Positions 39,668 to 51,117 of a DNA stretch of 64,000 bases are shown in pieces. The DNA comes from an uncultured Helicobacter sp. Its GTDB lineage: Bacteria; Campylobacterota; Campylobacteria; Campylobacterales; Helicobacteraceae. The stretch lies in assembly GCA_949299115.1 (NCBI GenBank), contig CASFZH010000002.1, positions 62,001-126,000 on the forward strand, written 5' to 3'. The notes under the pieces are model-generated. The model ran no database searches and was not told the origin of the DNA. It saw only the letters and a program-made list of their open reading frames with translations. Positions within the stretch are counted from its first letter, which is position 1; every line of letters starts with the position of its first letter. The translations under genes were made by a program, and so were the position numbers.

Positions 39668-40402
39668 CTATCTCAATGCCACCATTTTTCTTCTAAGATA
39701 AGCAATTTTACTTTGTAAAGGTAACTCTTTTGGACACACATCATGACATGCAATAAGACTCATGCAGCCAAATACACCATCATCATTACCAATTAATTCA
39801 TAATAATCTTCATCCGTACGTTCATCATGAGGATCTATCATAAAACGGACAATCCTATTCATACCAGCTGCACCAACAAAATCATCTCTCATAACTTTTG
39901 TAGCACAACTAGCAATGCAACAGCCACACTCAATGCATCTATCAAGTTCAAAAACTTCATCTGCTACTTCTGGTTCAATAGGCATTTCAAGCTTAGAAAT
40001 ATCCGGTTTATGCTGTGTGTGAATCCAGCTTTCAACACGTTTTGTCATACCAGCAAACCATTCTCCCGTATTAACACTCAAATCTTTAATGAGTTTAAAG
40101 GCAGGTAATGGCATAAGAGTAATTACACCATCAGGAAAATCTTGTGTGAGAGTTCTGCATGCGAGTCTTGGTCTTCCATTAATCATCATACCGCAACTTC
40201 CACAAATTCCAGCACGACATACAAAATCAAAACTTAAATCAGGGTCTTGCTGTTCCCTAATCATACCCAATGCAATAAACACAGTCATGGAATGTGCTTC
40301 CTCAACCTTATATTCTCTAAAGTGTGGCTTTGACGTAGCACTTTGGGGATCAAATTTTAAAGCTCTTATCGTTATAATTCTTCCTTTTTCTTGAGTACTC
40401 AT
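39668..40402 (-). CDS. frdB: Fumarate reductase iron-sulfur subunit FrdB
   Basis: Electron-transfer subunit between FrdC heme/quinone and FrdA flavin. It holds [2Fe-2S] ligands ([21 protein letters not shown]), then two ferredoxin-type motifs ([30 protein letters not shown]) for the [4Fe-4S] and [3Fe-4S] clusters. The 244-residue length matches H. pylori and Wolinella FrdB. Its ATG overlaps the frdA stop (TAATG), giving tight coupling. Last gene of frdCAB. Confidence 0.97.
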   Translation of the reverse strand: MSTQEKGRIITIRALKFDPQSATSKPHFREYKVEEAHSMTVFIALGMIREQQDPDLSFDFVCRAGICGSCGMMINGRPRLACRTLTQDFPDGVITLMPLPAFKLIKDLSVNTGEWFAGMTKRVESWIHTQHKPDISKLEMPIEPEVADEVFELDRCIECGCCIASCATKVMRDDFVGAAGMNRIVRFMIDPHDERTDEDYYELIGNDDGVFGCMSLIACHDVCPKELPLQSKIAYLRRKMVALR

Positions 40403-42372
40403 TATTTATCTCCTAATCTTTGGTTTTTTGCTTTATAGTGAGGTTGCAAATTAAATGGCATTAAAGCCTCTTGCAATTCATATCTATCTCCACCCTTTCC
40501 CTGTATTTCTTGTGTGATTCTATCAATTTCAGCTTGTCTTTTAGCACTATTTGGATGCTCAATAATCATACCTTTAGCACCATAGCCTCGAAATCCTGGT
40601 GCTATCTCCATTTTCATAATATCCAACTCTTCATAGGTTACAGTTGGAAGAGTTTGGTCTGGATTCTCCCATCCTGTTAAAGTCCTTTTAAGCCAATTCT
40701 CATCGTCTCTTTTTGGATAGTCCTCTCTAGAATGTGCTCCTCTAGATTCTGTTCTATCTAGTGCCCCTTTTGCAACACAAAGTGCTATTTTTAACATTCT
40801 AGGGGTACGATATGCATCTTCTAATTCCGGATTATTATGAATCTTTTTGTTTCTTACATGAATATTTTTACTACGTTTATATAACTCTTCTAATTTATTA
40901 ACTGCTTTTTGTAAGCTTTTTCCTTCGCGGAAAATACCAACATCATTATCCATAATATCTTTCATAGCATTCTTAAGTTCATAGACATTCTCTGTACCCG
41001 AATTATTCAACAAAGAAGCGATATAATTTTCTTCTTTTTTAATAAAAGACTCAATGGTAGAAGTTTGTATGTCAATTTGAGCATTTTGACAATGTTCTGT
41101 GAAATAGCCACCAATAATCATACCTGCTACAACAGCCTCACTGACAGAATTACCTCCCAATCTATTAAATCCATGCAAATCCCAACAAGCTGCCTCACCA
41201 GCTGCAAAAAGCCCTTTAAGATAAGATTCGCCTTTATAATTTGTACGAATACCTCCCATAGAATAATGTTGCATTGGTCTAACTGGAGCCCATTTTTCTG
41301 CAGGATCTAAACCAGCAAAAGTTTTACAAATATCTTGAACATCTCGTAAATTCCTTTCTACATGAGCTCTTCCAAGAATTGCAATATCAAGCCATAAATG
41401 ATCCCCGTATGGAGACTTTACTCCCTTACCATTGCGAATATGTTCAAGCATTCTTCGTGAAACAACATCACGACTAGCAAGTTCCTTTTTTTCAGGTTCA
41501 TAATCAGGCATAAAACGATATCCATCAACATCTCGCAAAATACCTCCATCACCTCGACATCCCTCTGTAAGTAAAATACCACTTGGAACAAGTGGAGTAG
41601 GGTGAAACTGCACGGCTTCCATATTGCCAAGTTTTGCGACACCAGTTTCCATAGCTAAAGCTGCTCCTATTCCTTCGCATATAACGGCATTGGTTGTATT
41701 GCGATAAACCCTACCATATCCACCTGTTGCAATAAGGGTACCTTTTGCAATATAAGCCGATAATTCGCCAGTAATCAAATCTCTCACAACCGCACCGTAA
41801 CACCTACCATCTTTATGTATAATTGAAACAGCTTCTTTTCTATCTTGAATATCTACACCAAGTTTATAAGCTTCATTTGCTACCGCGTAAAGCATTGTGT
41901 GTCCGGTAGCATCTGCAGTATAACATGTTCTCCATTTTTTCGTTCCACCAAAATCACGCGAATGGATATAACCATGTCTAAAATCATCTTCTGTGATAGT
42001 AACCTTTTCACCATTAATAACAGCGGGTCTATCTCCTTTTTGAATCCTAGTCCAAGGAACACCAAATCCAGCTAATTCTCTAATAGCTTTTGGTGCTGTT
42101 GTAACAAACATTCTTGCTACGTCTTGATCACATCCCCAATCACTACCTTTTACAGTATCAGCAAAATGCAAATCTTCATTATCTCCATCGCTTTTTACTG
42201 AATTACCCAAACTTGCTTGCATACCACCTTGTGCAGCTGCAGAATGACTTCTCTTAACTGGAACTAAACTCAAAACTATAACATTTAGTCCTTCTTGTTT
42301 AGCGGCAATTGAAGCTCGCAACCCTGCTAATCCACCACCTATGATTAAAGAATCACAATATACTACTTCCAT
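40402..42372 (-). CDS. frdA: Fumarate reductase flavoprotein subunit FrdA
   Basis: Catalytic subunit reducing fumarate to succinate at the cytoplasmic face. The FAD-binding [13 protein letters not shown] is at the N-terminus, with the flavin-linking His in [17 protein letters not shown]. Active-site segments HRHGY-like [16 protein letters not shown] and [13 protein letters not shown] follow, and [23 protein letters not shown] is near the middle. The length of 656 residues is standard for the epsilonproteobacterial enzyme. AAGGAAG precedes the ATG. Confidence 0.97.
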   Translation of the reverse strand: MEVVYCDSLIIGGGLAGLRASIAAKQEGLNVIVLSLVPVKRSHSAAAQGGMQASLGNSVKSDGDNEDLHFADTVKGSDWGCDQDVARMFVTTAPKAIRELAGFGVPWTRIQKGDRPAVINGEKVTITEDDFRHGYIHSRDFGGTKKWRTCYTADATGHTMLYAVANEAYKLGVDIQDRKEAVSIIHKDGRCYGAVVRDLITGELSAYIAKGTLIATGGYGRVYRNTTNAVICEGIGAALAMETGVAKLGNMEAVQFHPTPLVPSGILLTEGCRGDGGILRDVDGYRFMPDYEPEKKELASRDVVSRRMLEHIRNGKGVKSPYGDHLWLDIAILGRAHVERNLRDVQDICKTFAGLDPAEKWAPVRPMQHYSMGGIRTNYKGESYLKGLFAAGEAACWDLHGFNRLGGNSVSEAVVAGMIIGGYFTEHCQNAQIDIQTSTIESFIKKEENYIASLLNNSGTENVYELKNAMKDIMDNDVGIFREGKSLQKAVNKLEELYKRSKNIHVRNKKIHNNPELEDAYRTPRMLKIALCVAKGALDRTESRGAHSREDYPKRDDENWLKRTLTGWENPDQTLPTVTYEELDIMKMEIAPGFRGYGAKGMIIEHPNSAKRQAEIDRITQEIQGKGGDRYELQEALMPFNLQPHYKAKNQRLGDK

Positions 42373-42392
42373 TATATCTTCCTTGTTTGAAA

Positions 42393-43223
42393 TTATTTGC
42401 TTGAATTATATTTAGCAATTATAATAGCTTTATTTGCCATATCTTCTGATAAAGTCATATGTTGATGTGTGCCATACTCTTTTGCATCATGCTCTTTTGC
42501 ATCATGAATATCTTTAAAATCATGTTTAACACCTATACCAACATAAGCATAAAAAGTCGCTAAACCCAAAACAATAAAAAATACACTCATTGCCCATTTT
42601 ATATTTCTTAATCCTTTGATACCGAGTCCTTCAAACCAACCCCATTTAATACAAAGTCTATATAATCCGATAGAACCATGTAACTCAACAGCAAAAAGCA
42701 ATACAATATAGAGCAACCAAAAGTGTTGACTTACAAATCTAAATGCAGAAGCATTCGGTCCAATTGTATCGGGCTGTGTAAACATAATATACAAATGTAC
42801 GCTCGCTAAGAAAAACATAACAAAACCAGTAGCCGCTTGAATAAACCATAAACTAGTATCACTATGTTTCATAAGATGTTTATGTGCACGTAATGCCAGA
42901 AATTGTCGATAATTTATTGGAAATTTCCTCATTGCTAAGAAAGCATGAGCTACAAAAACAATAAATACAAAAGCTGCTACACCGCTTACTATTCTTGGTT
43001 CTCCTGCAGCAATAAAGATACTGCCTTCAAAAAATTTTGTAACTTTGTACATAATTTCAGGACTAATAAGTATGCTAGACACAAAAAACATGTGTGCTAT
43101 CATAAATATTCCCAAAAACAATCCAGTTGCACTTTGCCACCAATCTAGTCTAGCAGGCATTCTACTTTTTTTACGTTCTGGAGTGATTCCTAAATACCCT
43201 TCTATCACTTTATCTTCTTGCAT
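42393..43223 (-). CDS. frdC: Fumarate reductase cytochrome b subunit FrdC
   Basis: Membrane anchor with two hemes b that oxidises menaquinol. Five hydrophobic helices are visible (residues ~30-50, 80-100, 125-150, 165-190, 210-235), with His residues placed as heme ligands ([36 protein letters not shown]). I start at 43223 ([12 protein letters not shown]), which follows GGGAGG; an upstream ATG at 43256 has no ribosome site. The C-terminal tail repeats HDAKE(H/Y) twice. First gene of frdCAB, in the order of H. pylori and Wolinella. Confidence 0.95.
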   Translation of the reverse strand: MQEDKVIEGYLGITPERKKSRMPARLDWWQSATGLFLGIFMIAHMFFVSSILISPEIMYKVTKFFEGSIFIAAGEPRIVSGVAAFVFIVFVAHAFLAMRKFPINYRQFLALRAHKHLMKHSDTSLWFIQAATGFVMFFLASVHLYIMFTQPDTIGPNASAFRFVSQHFWLLYIVLLFAVELHGSIGLYRLCIKWGWFEGLGIKGLRNIKWAMSVFFIVLGLATFYAYVGIGVKHDFKDIHDAKEHDAKEYGTHQHMTLSEDMANKAIIIAKYNSSK

Positions 43224-43466
43224 TAAGCCTCCCTTAAAAATTATATGGATTACCATACATTAATGATAATGTGTAATAATGTTGGGTTTTTTACACAATT
43301 ATCTACACCTGAATTATAAAATATATTTACTTTGAATATCTTTGTTTTAATCTTTTTTGATTATTTTCTTAAATTTATGTGTAAAAAATACACAATCTCA
43401 TTTTTTCAATAATTAAGCATATTATTTAATTACTTATTGAATTTAATTTCATATTTGTTGTTGTAT

Positions 43467-44717
43467 TTATATTTGCATAGTTCGTATGTATTCACAAAGT
43501 TTTAGGCTGATATTAAATTTCGTATCTTTTATTTGTGTTTGAGAATCTTTTGTTAAAAAATACATTTCATTAGATTCGTTACCAAAACTCATGTTATCTT
43601 CTGAAATTATGTTAAGACACACCATAGCACATTTTTTGGAATCAAGAATTTGTCTCGCATAAGATAAGGCATTTTTACTATCACATTCTGCTTTAAAAGC
43701 TATTTTGACAAGATTTTTATAATTTAACGATTGGAGAATGTCAATATTTTGTTTCAATTCTATCAACATTTTCTCGCCCAAATCTTGTTTTTTTAATTTG
43801 CCACTCTTTTGCAAAGGAATATAATCACTAATTGCAGCAACCATAAAAAGATATATTGGAGAATTATCGTTATTATAAGATTCTGAAGTTTCTTTATTCT
43901 GTTGAATGCGGTACATCGTAGTATTAATAGTATGCAAATAGTCTTGAGAAGAAAAAACATGTGATACATTAACGCTTTTTGGCAATTGTATAGGAGTTTG
44001 TGAGCTAATGAAATATACATTTGCCCCTAAGTAATATAATGCCAACACAAGATAAGAGGCTTGTAGTCCACTAGAATGATTGCTAATGCAACGTATAGAA
44101 TCTATATTTTCTTTACTACCACCACCAGTAACAATAACATTTACGTTGTGCCAATATGCTTGAGTCATTAAAAGTCGCTTTGTTTGAAAAATAATTTCAT
44201 TAATATCTGCCATTGCACCATTGCCGTTATCACCACAAGCCAGATTTCCATCTACTGCTGGAATAAGGTGATAAGCGTATCTTTGTAGAGTTTCTATATT
44301 TTTTTGTATTATTGGATTATGAAGCATAAAAGTATTGGCACTTGTGGCAAGTATTTTAGGAATATCGGGTAAGGCTAGGGCAGTAGAGAGATAAACATTA
44401 TCTGCTATTCCATGTGCCAATTTACTTATACTATTTACACTTATTGGTGCAAAAATAGCTATATCAGCCCATTTGGCATAGCTAATGTGATTGCAATAAT
44501 TTGTTTCTCCTTGCACCCAACATTCATTTTCATCATGCAAAACTCTGTGTCCACTCAATACTTCAAAACTTAATATAGTAATAAATTTTAGAGCATGTTT
44601 CGTTGCAACAATTCGCACTTCTGCACCTTCCTTACGTAATAAGCGAATAAGTAGCAGTGTTTTGTATATCGCTATAGAGCCACTTACAAAAATAAGAATT
44701 TTTTTAGATTGCAACAT
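43467..44717 (-). CDS. coaBC: Bifunctional coenzyme A biosynthesis protein CoaBC (Dfp)
   Basis: Joins phosphopantothenate and cysteine, then decarboxylates the product. The N-terminal flavin domain (CoaC) shows GSIAIYKTLLLIRLLRKEGAEV, HISYAKWADIAIFAPISVNSISKLAHGIADN and the Cys-containing GNLACGDNGNGAMADI flap. The C-terminal CoaB domain has VIVTGGGSKENIDSIRCISNHSSG and ends with the lysine/nucleotide-binding region. It is slightly diverged (APISVN for the usual APATAN), with longer loops in CoaB. The length of 416 residues is normal. AAAGGAG precedes ATG 44717. Confidence 0.93.
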   Translation of the reverse strand: MLQSKKILIFVSGSIAIYKTLLLIRLLRKEGAEVRIVATKHALKFITILSFEVLSGHRVLHDENECWVQGETNYCNHISYAKWADIAIFAPISVNSISKLAHGIADNVYLSTALALPDIPKILATSANTFMLHNPIIQKNIETLQRYAYHLIPAVDGNLACGDNGNGAMADINEIIFQTKRLLMTQAYWHNVNVIVTGGGSKENIDSIRCISNHSSGLQASYLVLALYYLGANVYFISSQTPIQLPKSVNVSHVFSSQDYLHTINTTMYRIQQNKETSESYNNDNSPIYLFMVAAISDYIPLQKSGKLKKQDLGEKMLIELKQNIDILQSLNYKNLVKIAFKAECDSKNALSYARQILDSKKCAMVCLNIISEDNMSFGNESNEMYFLTKDSQTQIKDTKFNISLKLCEYIRTMQI

Positions 44718-44841
44718 AGTTTCTCCTTTAACACTATACTTGAAATTTTAAATCAAAATATTGTAGCGATAAATTAAGTATACTTAGAACACAGTTTATC
44801 AACAATTTTATGTTAGAATATCGTGTAAATAAGGATAATAA

Positions 44842-45564
44842 ATGAATGAAATAATTCTAAAAGTAGAATCTCTTAACAAAAACTATGACACATTACAAGC
44901 ATTAAGTAATATTAATTTTGAGTTAAGGCGTGGGGATATATTGGGTTTATTAGGGAGAAATGGGGGAGGTAAAACAACGTTAATTAAAATTCTTACCTCT
45001 ATGATTGCAGATTATGATGGTAGTATTATTTTTTTAGGTTCATCATTACGTGATAGAACAAAATTAATTTTTTTCAAAAATAATATGGCTTACTTACCAG
45101 ATAGGGACTTTTTATTTCCAAATATGACTCCAAAAGAATCTATAACTTTCTTTGCTGATTTCTTTACTGATTTTTGTGGTCAGAAAGCTTTTGAAATTTT
45201 GTCTAGACTCAATATCATTCCTACACAAAAAATTGGCACAATGTCAAAGGGTGAAGCAGAAAAAGTGGGTATAGCGTTAATTTTGGCACGTCACACAAAT
45301 CTTTATGTATTCGATGAACCTTTGGCTGGAGCAGATATAATTAGTCGTGATGAAATATTTAAAATCATTCGAGAATATTGTAGTCATGGTGCAACTATAA
45401 TTGCTACACATCTTATTTCGAGCGTGGAACATATAATAAACTGTGCCTTATTTCTAAACAAAGAGTGTATGGCATATGGGACAAAAGAAGAGCTTTTATA
45501 TGGTTTTGATAATTTAGAAAATAGTTTTAGATATTATGCTACAGGTTCTAATATCAAACCATGA
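44842..45564 (+). CDS. ABC transporter ATP-binding protein
   Basis: ATPase subunit of an ABC-2-type exporter. Walker A reads GRNGGGKTTLI (the usual Ser is Gly), the signature is MSKGEAEKVGIAL, Walker B is LYVFDEPLAGADIISRDE, and the H-loop is IIATHLISS. The length of 240 residues is normal for the CcmA/DrrA group. AAGGA precedes the ATG. The membrane partner begins 35 bases after its stop. Cargo is not evident. Confidence 0.88.
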   Translation: MNEIILKVESLNKNYDTLQALSNINFELRRGDILGLLGRNGGGKTTLIKILTSMIADYDGSIIFLGSSLRDRTKLIFFKNNMAYLPDRDFLFPNMTPKESITFFADFFTDFCGQKAFEILSRLNIIPTQKIGTMSKGEAEKVGIALILARHTNLYVFDEPLAGADIISRDEIFKIIREYCSHGATIIATHLISSVEHIINCALFLNKECMAYGTKEELLYGFDNLENSFRYYATGSNIKP

Positions 45565-45598
45565 AAAAAATAATAGAATATTGGGATAAAGAGTGAAT

Positions 45599-46351
45599 AT
45601 GAGTATAGACAGCAATACTAAAAAAAATGAAGCAAATCAACAACATACCAATAACCAATTTATCACTTTGTTATATAATATTGTTAAGATTTGTAAACAT
45701 GAATTTCTAATGTCAAGAATATTAGTCGTCATTAGCCTTATTATTGCATTGTGTATTGTACTATTGGCACTAAGTAGCAATGGTAAAATGCTTTATTACT
45801 CTAGTATTATAATTTTTACAAGTTTTGCTTTTTTGATTTTCGGAATCAGTTATTTTCTAAGTATTGCCATGAGTTTTTATCACGGTATTTTTGGAAAATA
45901 TGCATATCTCACCCACTCTTTACCTATAACATTGGATTCCATCTTATTTGCAAAAATTTTCGTATTCATGTTGTGGTCTCTTGTCCTTATTGCAGAATCA
46001 TGTGCACTTGGTTTTGTGTTATACAATAGTGTAGAATATTTTAAAATATTGAAAATAAATATATCAGATATATTATTTACAATATGCAATTGGTTTAGCT
46101 GGACATTATTTGAGATTACCTATATCTTTATGATAACAGCACTGGTGCATCGTAAAAAAAGCTTTCTATTTCTTCATGGAATCATTATATATTTTGCTAT
46201 AAAAATACTTTTAAGTATTCTTCTTATCACATTTATTGATAAGACAAATATTGATATAACTAGAAATATTTATATTATTATGCCTCTCGTGTGCAGCATA
46301 GTATGGTATATGGTTTGCAAATATATTTTAGTGTATAAATTAAATTTGTAA
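45599..46351 (+). CDS. ABC-2-type transporter membrane protein
   Basis: A 250-residue integral membrane protein with about six hydrophobic segments after a hydrophilic, Asn/Lys-rich N-terminus of ~25 residues. The stretch YHGIFGKYAYLTHSLPITLDSILFAKI, between helices, resembles the cytoplasmic coupling loop seen in ABC-2 permeases of Gram-positive and Campylobacterota exporters. It directly follows the ATPase gene, so I infer the pair forms one transporter. ATG 45599 has only a weak ribosome site; GTG 45593 is the alternative. Confidence 0.75.
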   Translation: MSIDSNTKKNEANQQHTNNQFITLLYNIVKICKHEFLMSRILVVISLIIALCIVLLALSSNGKMLYYSSIIIFTSFAFLIFGISYFLSIAMSFYHGIFGKYAYLTHSLPITLDSILFAKIFVFMLWSLVLIAESCALGFVLYNSVEYFKILKINISDILFTICNWFSWTLFEITYIFMITALVHRKKSFLFLHGIIIYFAIKILLSILLITFIDKTNIDITRNIYIIMPLVCSIVWYMVCKYILVYKLNL

Positions 46352-46403
46352 TAAGATTACACAATATAAAATCATGTTTGTACTAAATTATTTAAATATT
46401 TAT

Positions 46404-48209
46404 TTAATTTTTTCGTGCCATACGCCTACGCTCGGTGGGATCGAGATATTTCTTGCGGATTCTGATATTTAGAGGGGTAACCTCTAGTATCTCATCGTCC
46501 TCTATCCATTCTAGTGCTCTCTCTAGGGTCAAATCCCTTGGTGGCACGAGCTTGATTGCATCATCGCTCCCACTTGCACGCATATTGGTCAAATGCTTGG
46601 CTTTAATTGGATTGACATCTAAGTCATTATCCCTGCTATGCTCACCAATAATCATACCCACATAGACTTTAGTCTGTGGTGCGATAAATAGCACACCGCG
46701 TTCTTGGATATTAAAAAGTGAGAATCCTGTCGCCTCGCCATTTTCCATGGAGACAAGTGCACCATTTTTGCGAGATTCTACATTGCCACTAAAGGGACGA
46801 AACTCCAAAAAAGAATGGTTCATCACACCCTCGCCCTTGGTATCAGTCAAAAACTCACTTCTGTATCCGATAAGCCCACGCGCGGGTATCTCAAACTCTA
46901 GCCGTGTATAACCATCGCCCATTGGATTCATCGCTTTCATCTCGGCTTTGCGTTTGCCTAATCGCTCGATAATCGCTCCGCTAAAATCCTGTGGCGTATC
47001 AATCACTAGATGTTCAAAAGGCTCTAGCTTTAGCCCATTTTCTTCTTTGATAATCACTTCTGGGCGTGATATGCTAAACTCAAAGCCCTCACGCCGTAGA
47101 TTCTCAGCTAAAATCGTGATTTGTAACTCCCCACGCCCTGATACGCGGAATTTTCCCTCACCCATTTCCTCGCATTTCATCGCGATATTTGTCTGCATTT
47201 CTTTAAGTAGCCTGTCTTTAAGCTTATTAGCCGTTACATGTTTGCCCTCTAGTCCTGCAAGCGGGCTATCATTGACTGCGAAATACACGCTCATCGTAGG
47301 CTCTTCTAGGTGCATAGGATCAAGCGGCATAGGATTAGCAGGATCGACGATAGAATCTCCCACATCAATGGTATTAAACCCTGCTATTGCCACGATATCC
47401 CCAGCTTGAGCGGATTCTATCTCGGTGCGTGCAAGCCCTAAAAATCCAATGAGTTTTGTGATCCTGCCATTTTCTTTCTCGCCATCGCTTTTAGCAAGCA
47501 TCACATTTTCACCTTTTTTGACCTTGCCATTAAACACGCGTGCAATGCCGATTTTGCCCACATAGTTATCATAATCTAGTGTGAAAATCTGCATTTGCAG
47601 AGGAGATTCACTACTGCCACTAGGTGCAGGGACATATTCTAAAATCGCTTCAAAAAGCGGCTCTAGATTCTTTTTCTCATCATCAAGATTCTTAATCGCA
47701 TAGCCATCACGCGCCGCAGCATAGATCACCGGAAAATCCAGCTGATAATCGCTCGCTTCCATCGCTACAAAGAGGTCAAAAACCTCATCTACCACCCTAT
47801 CTGGCTCGGCAGCGGGTTTGTCGATTTTATTGACTACAACAATAGGGCGGATACCAAAGCTCAAAGCCTTTTTGACGACAAACTTCGTCTGTGGCATAAC
47901 GCCTTCTTGCGCATCGACAAGTAGCAGCACGCCATCGACCATTTTTAGCACACGCTCGACCTCTCCGCCAAAGTCTGCGTGTCCGGGTGTATCGATAATA
48001 TTAATCTTTGTGCCTTTGTAGTTGATAGCGGTGTTTTTAGAGAGGATTGTGATACCTCGCTCACGCTCTAGGTCGTTAGAATCCATAACGCGTTCATCGA
48101 TTTGCTCACGCTCACTAAATGTGCCTGATTGAGTAAGTAGTCCATCGACTAATGTTGTTTTGCCATGATCGACATGGGCTATAACAGCGATATTTCGTAT
48201 GTTTTGCAT
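46404..48209 (-). CDS. typA: Ribosome-associated GTPase TypA/BipA
   Basis: Translational GTPase that assists 50S assembly and stress adaptation. G-domain motifs are [31 protein letters not shown] and VVNKIDKP, with [11 protein letters not shown] as the switch region. EF-G-like domains II, III and V follow, and the C-terminal TypA-specific domain contains [33 protein letters not shown] start at 48209 ([12 protein letters not shown]) with AAGGAA five bases upstream. The gene is richer in G+C (about 45% in lines counted) than its neighbours (about one third), with the shift beginning and ending close to the gene ends. Confidence 0.97.
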   Translation of the reverse strand: MQNIRNIAVIAHVDHGKTTLVDGLLTQSGTFSEREQIDERVMDSNDLERERGITILSKNTAINYKGTKINIIDTPGHADFGGEVERVLKMVDGVLLLVDAQEGVMPQTKFVVKKALSFGIRPIVVVNKIDKPAAEPDRVVDEVFDLFVAMEASDYQLDFPVIYAAARDGYAIKNLDDEKKNLEPLFEAILEYVPAPSGSSESPLQMQIFTLDYDNYVGKIGIARVFNGKVKKGENVMLAKSDGEKENGRITKLIGFLGLARTEIESAQAGDIVAIAGFNTIDVGDSIVDPANPMPLDPMHLEEPTMSVYFAVNDSPLAGLEGKHVTANKLKDRLLKEMQTNIAMKCEEMGEGKFRVSGRGELQITILAENLRREGFEFSISRPEVIIKEENGLKLEPFEHLVIDTPQDFSGAIIERLGKRKAEMKAMNPMGDGYTRLEFEIPARGLIGYRSEFLTDTKGEGVMNHSFLEFRPFSGNVESRKNGALVSMENGEATGFSLFNIQERGVLFIAPQTKVYVGMIIGEHSRDNDLDVNPIKAKHLTNMRASGSDDAIKLVPPRDLTLERALEWIEDDEILEVTPLNIRIRKKYLDPTERRRMARKN

Positions 48210-48257
48210 AATATTTCCTTGAATCAAATTACAACAATGGATACAAATTAATGTTGG

Positions 48258-48263
48258 ATTGTA
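48258..48263 (-). promoter_or_regulatory. Putative extended -10 box for typA
   Basis: Minus strand TGTTACAAT; the hexamer lies 49-54 bases before the typA ATG. Confidence 0.45.
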
Positions 48264-48346
48264 ACACAGATTAGATTAATACTTGCAGAAATTCAGTAAT
48301 TTCTGCTATTTTTGGGGAGCTTAAGTACTTTTACATTCTAAAACAC

Positions 48347-48949
48347 TTACAAAGTGATAAGTGGAGTTATGCCGCCTCTAACATATGTATTTTGTTCCAC
48401 TAAAGGCTGTATATTTTTCCCTTGTATATGAATATGTAATATACCATTATTAAGGAAACCTATTTTTTCTAAAAACAAAGCCTCTGTTTTGGCAAAACGT
48501 AATCCACAAATACGTAATAATCTTGGTATAACTTTAATCTTTATTTCTAATTTTTCATCTTTAAAGATTGTATTTGCCTTCAAAGTACTATATGCACCTA
48601 ATTCTTCAGATAATTTGCTATTACGATAAAAGTAAAAACCATGATGTTGCATAATTTCTATGTTAAGCAAATCACTGGGTGCATAGATTCTACCATTAAA
48701 TTTTGGCTTTATAATAATTTCTATAGCATCATGTTGTTGCATTATTTTTGTAATTTTTCCATTAATAGGAGACACAACGGCATTTGGTATAGTTGGATTA
48801 ATAACTTTAGAACTACAAAAAAAAAGCCAACCTAACAATATAATAAACGTAGCAACTGTCAAAATATAAAAATTACAATATAAAGCAATCAAACCTATAA
48901 TGATGATTAGATATGCACCTTGTTTGCTTTCTGGTTCGATAATACGCAT
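48347..48949 (-). CDS. Phosphatidylserine decarboxylase-related membrane protein, catalytic site not conserved
   Basis: A 200-residue protein with two N-terminal membrane helices (residues ~12-45), followed by a Psd-like beta domain. VVSPINGKI at 58-66 corresponds to the family's SPxDGK, and YAPSDLLNIEIMQHHG to the MSPxDVHxNRxP block. In true Psd an LGST or FGSR motif is cleaved to make the pyruvoyl group; here the matching place reads GFLNNGILHIHI (about 164-175), so self-processing is not expected. AAGGA precedes the ATG. Function unknown; possibly a structural relative that binds lipid. Confidence 0.65.
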   Translation of the reverse strand: MRIIEPESKQGAYLIIIIGLIALYCNFYILTVATFIILLGWLFFCSSKVINPTIPNAVVSPINGKITKIMQQHDAIEIIIKPKFNGRIYAPSDLLNIEIMQHHGFYFYRNSKLSEELGAYSTLKANTIFKDEKLEIKIKVIPRLLRICGLRFAKTEALFLEKIGFLNNGILHIHIQGKNIQPLVEQNTYVRGGITPLITL

Positions 48950-49155
48950 ACTTAATCCTTATGAGAATATGTATTGAATTTTCTTTACAATTATAGATTA
49001 TAACTAAAATTATTGTAGAAGATGCTTAACTGTCTGCGTTAATATTTAAAAACAATTGAATTGTTGTCTAAAGATAGACAAAAATGTAATAATATTAAAT
49101 TTTCATATTAGATATGGCTATGATTGTTTCATCAATTTATTAAATGAGGTTTATA

Positions 49156-51117
49156 ATGGAATATCAAAAAATCGCAAATGAAATCCGCTTTTTTTGTGCA
49201 GATATGGTGCAAGAGGCAAATAGTGGACATCCTGGAGCACCTATGGGATTGGCAGATATTGCGGTTATCTTATCGCAACATATCTCTATCAATCCAAGCG
49301 AACCACATTGGATTAATAGAGATAGGTTGGTTTTCAGCGGTGGACATGCAAGTGCTTTGCTTTATGTGCTATTGTATGTGTGGGGATATGATATATCTTT
49401 ACAAGATTTATATGATTTTAGAAAAATTAATTCCAAAACACCTGGACATCCAGAATACAAACATACACAAGGTGTAGAAATCACAACCGGACCGTTAGGG
49501 CAGGGTGTTGCCAATGCAGTTGGTTTTGCAATGGCAGCAAAAAGAGCTCAAAACATATTGGGGAAAGAAATTATTGATCACAAAATTTATTGTTTTTGTG
49601 GGGATGGAGATTTACAAGAAGGTGTGAGCTATGAATCTTGTTCTCTAGCTGGACATCATAGGTTAGATAACCTAATCCTTATTTATGATAGCAATAATAT
49701 TAGCATTGAGGGAGACATTGGCATTGCTTTTAGTGAAAATGTGCGAACAAGATTTGAAGCACAAGGCTTTTTTGTATTAGAAATTAACGGGCATAATTAC
49801 AATGAAATAGATTTTGCATTACAACAAGCAAAGAAATCAGAAGCCCCCACGCTTATTATTGCAAAAACAAAAATTGCTAAAAATGCTTACAAATTAGAAG
49901 GTAGTCATCACGCACACGGTGCTCCATTAGGGAGAGATATTATACAAGAGAGTAAAAAAAAGTTAGGATTAAGTCCCAAAACTTTCTATCTAAGTTATGA
50001 TACAAAAGCATACTTCACACATGTTAAATTACGAGGAGAACAAAATTATCAAGAATGGCAAAAAAAATTACAAAATTCTAAGAGAAAAAATATTTTAGAA
50101 TCTTTATTGCAAAAAGATCATTCAAGTATAGTATTTCCAGATTTTTCCAAAAGATATGATGAAACTCAACAAAAAATTAACAACTATGTTACTTTACATA
50201 TCACAAACTCAATGGCTACACGTTCAAGTAATGCCGCAATTCTCAACGCAATTGCAAAGGCCAATATTGGTTTTATGGGAGGAAGTGCTGATTTAGGACC
50301 AAGCAATAATACAACAATTATCGATTCTGACGACTTTCCAAATGGTAAAAATTTACACTTCGGAATAAGAGAGCATGCTATGGGAGCAATTAGCAATGCT
50401 TTTGCAAATTATGGTATTTTTACTCCATATTGTGCCACATTTTTCGCTTTTAGTGATTATCTGTCACCAAGCATTCGCATAGCAAGCCTTATGAATGCTC
50501 AAATTTTTTATATTTTTACTCATGATTCTATCGGTGTTGGAGAAGATGGTGCGACACATCAACCAATTGAGCAATTAAGTCATTTTAGAGCCATGCCAAA
50601 TCTTCTAAATTGGAGACCAGCAGATGCAAATGAAAATGTATGTGCATGGAAAAATGCACTTAAAATCAAAAAACCACAAACCTTTATTCTCACACGTCAA
50701 AATTTACCAATTATAGAATCACCATATATTACAACTGATAATGTTGGAAAGGGGGCGTACATTATTTCACCCTCTCAATATACTCACATTACCCTAACAC
50801 TTTTAGCAAGTGGTAGCGAAGTATCTTTGGCTATCAAGGCACAACAAAAACTTGAAAGCAATAATGTAGCTACTCAAGTTGTCTCTATGCCGTGTTATGA
50901 TTTACTTATTGAACAAGATGAAAAATATGTTAAAGATTTATTTAAAGATTCCAAAGTTTTAGGTATTGAAGCATTGAGAAGCTTTGAGTTATATCGCTAT
51001 GCAAATGATATAATATGTATGCAGGGTTTTGGAGCAAGCGGAAAGGGAAATTTACTATTTGAAAAATTTGGATTTAATGTTGACAATATATGCAATAAGG
51101 CACAAAGTTTATTATAG
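49156..51117 (+). CDS. tkt: Transketolase
   Basis: Thiamine-diphosphate enzyme of the non-oxidative pentose phosphate pathway. N-terminal ANSGHPGAPMGLADIA, GPLGQGVANAVGFAMA, the ThDP/Mg motif CGDGDLQEGVSYE, and the second-domain YCATFFAFSDYL and HDSIGVGEDGATHQPIEQL are all present. The length of 653 residues is normal. I start at ATG 49156 (MEYQKIANEIR), which has GAGG at 49146-49149; an ATG at 49144 overlaps that site. A strong hairpin follows the stop. Confidence 0.95.
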   Translation: MEYQKIANEIRFFCADMVQEANSGHPGAPMGLADIAVILSQHISINPSEPHWINRDRLVFSGGHASALLYVLLYVWGYDISLQDLYDFRKINSKTPGHPEYKHTQGVEITTGPLGQGVANAVGFAMAAKRAQNILGKEIIDHKIYCFCGDGDLQEGVSYESCSLAGHHRLDNLILIYDSNNISIEGDIGIAFSENVRTRFEAQGFFVLEINGHNYNEIDFALQQAKKSEAPTLIIAKTKIAKNAYKLEGSHHAHGAPLGRDIIQESKKKLGLSPKTFYLSYDTKAYFTHVKLRGEQNYQEWQKKLQNSKRKNILESLLQKDHSSIVFPDFSKRYDETQQKINNYVTLHITNSMATRSSNAAILNAIAKANIGFMGGSADLGPSNNTTIIDSDDFPNGKNLHFGIREHAMGAISNAFANYGIFTPYCATFFAFSDYLSPSIRIASLMNAQIFYIFTHDSIGVGEDGATHQPIEQLSHFRAMPNLLNWRPADANENVCAWKNALKIKKPQTFILTRQNLPIIESPYITTDNVGKGAYIISPSQYTHITLTLLASGSEVSLAIKAQQKLESNNVATQVVSMPCYDLLIEQDEKYVKDLFKDSKVLGIEALRSFELYRYANDIICMQGFGASGKGNLLFEKFGFNVDNICNKAQSLL

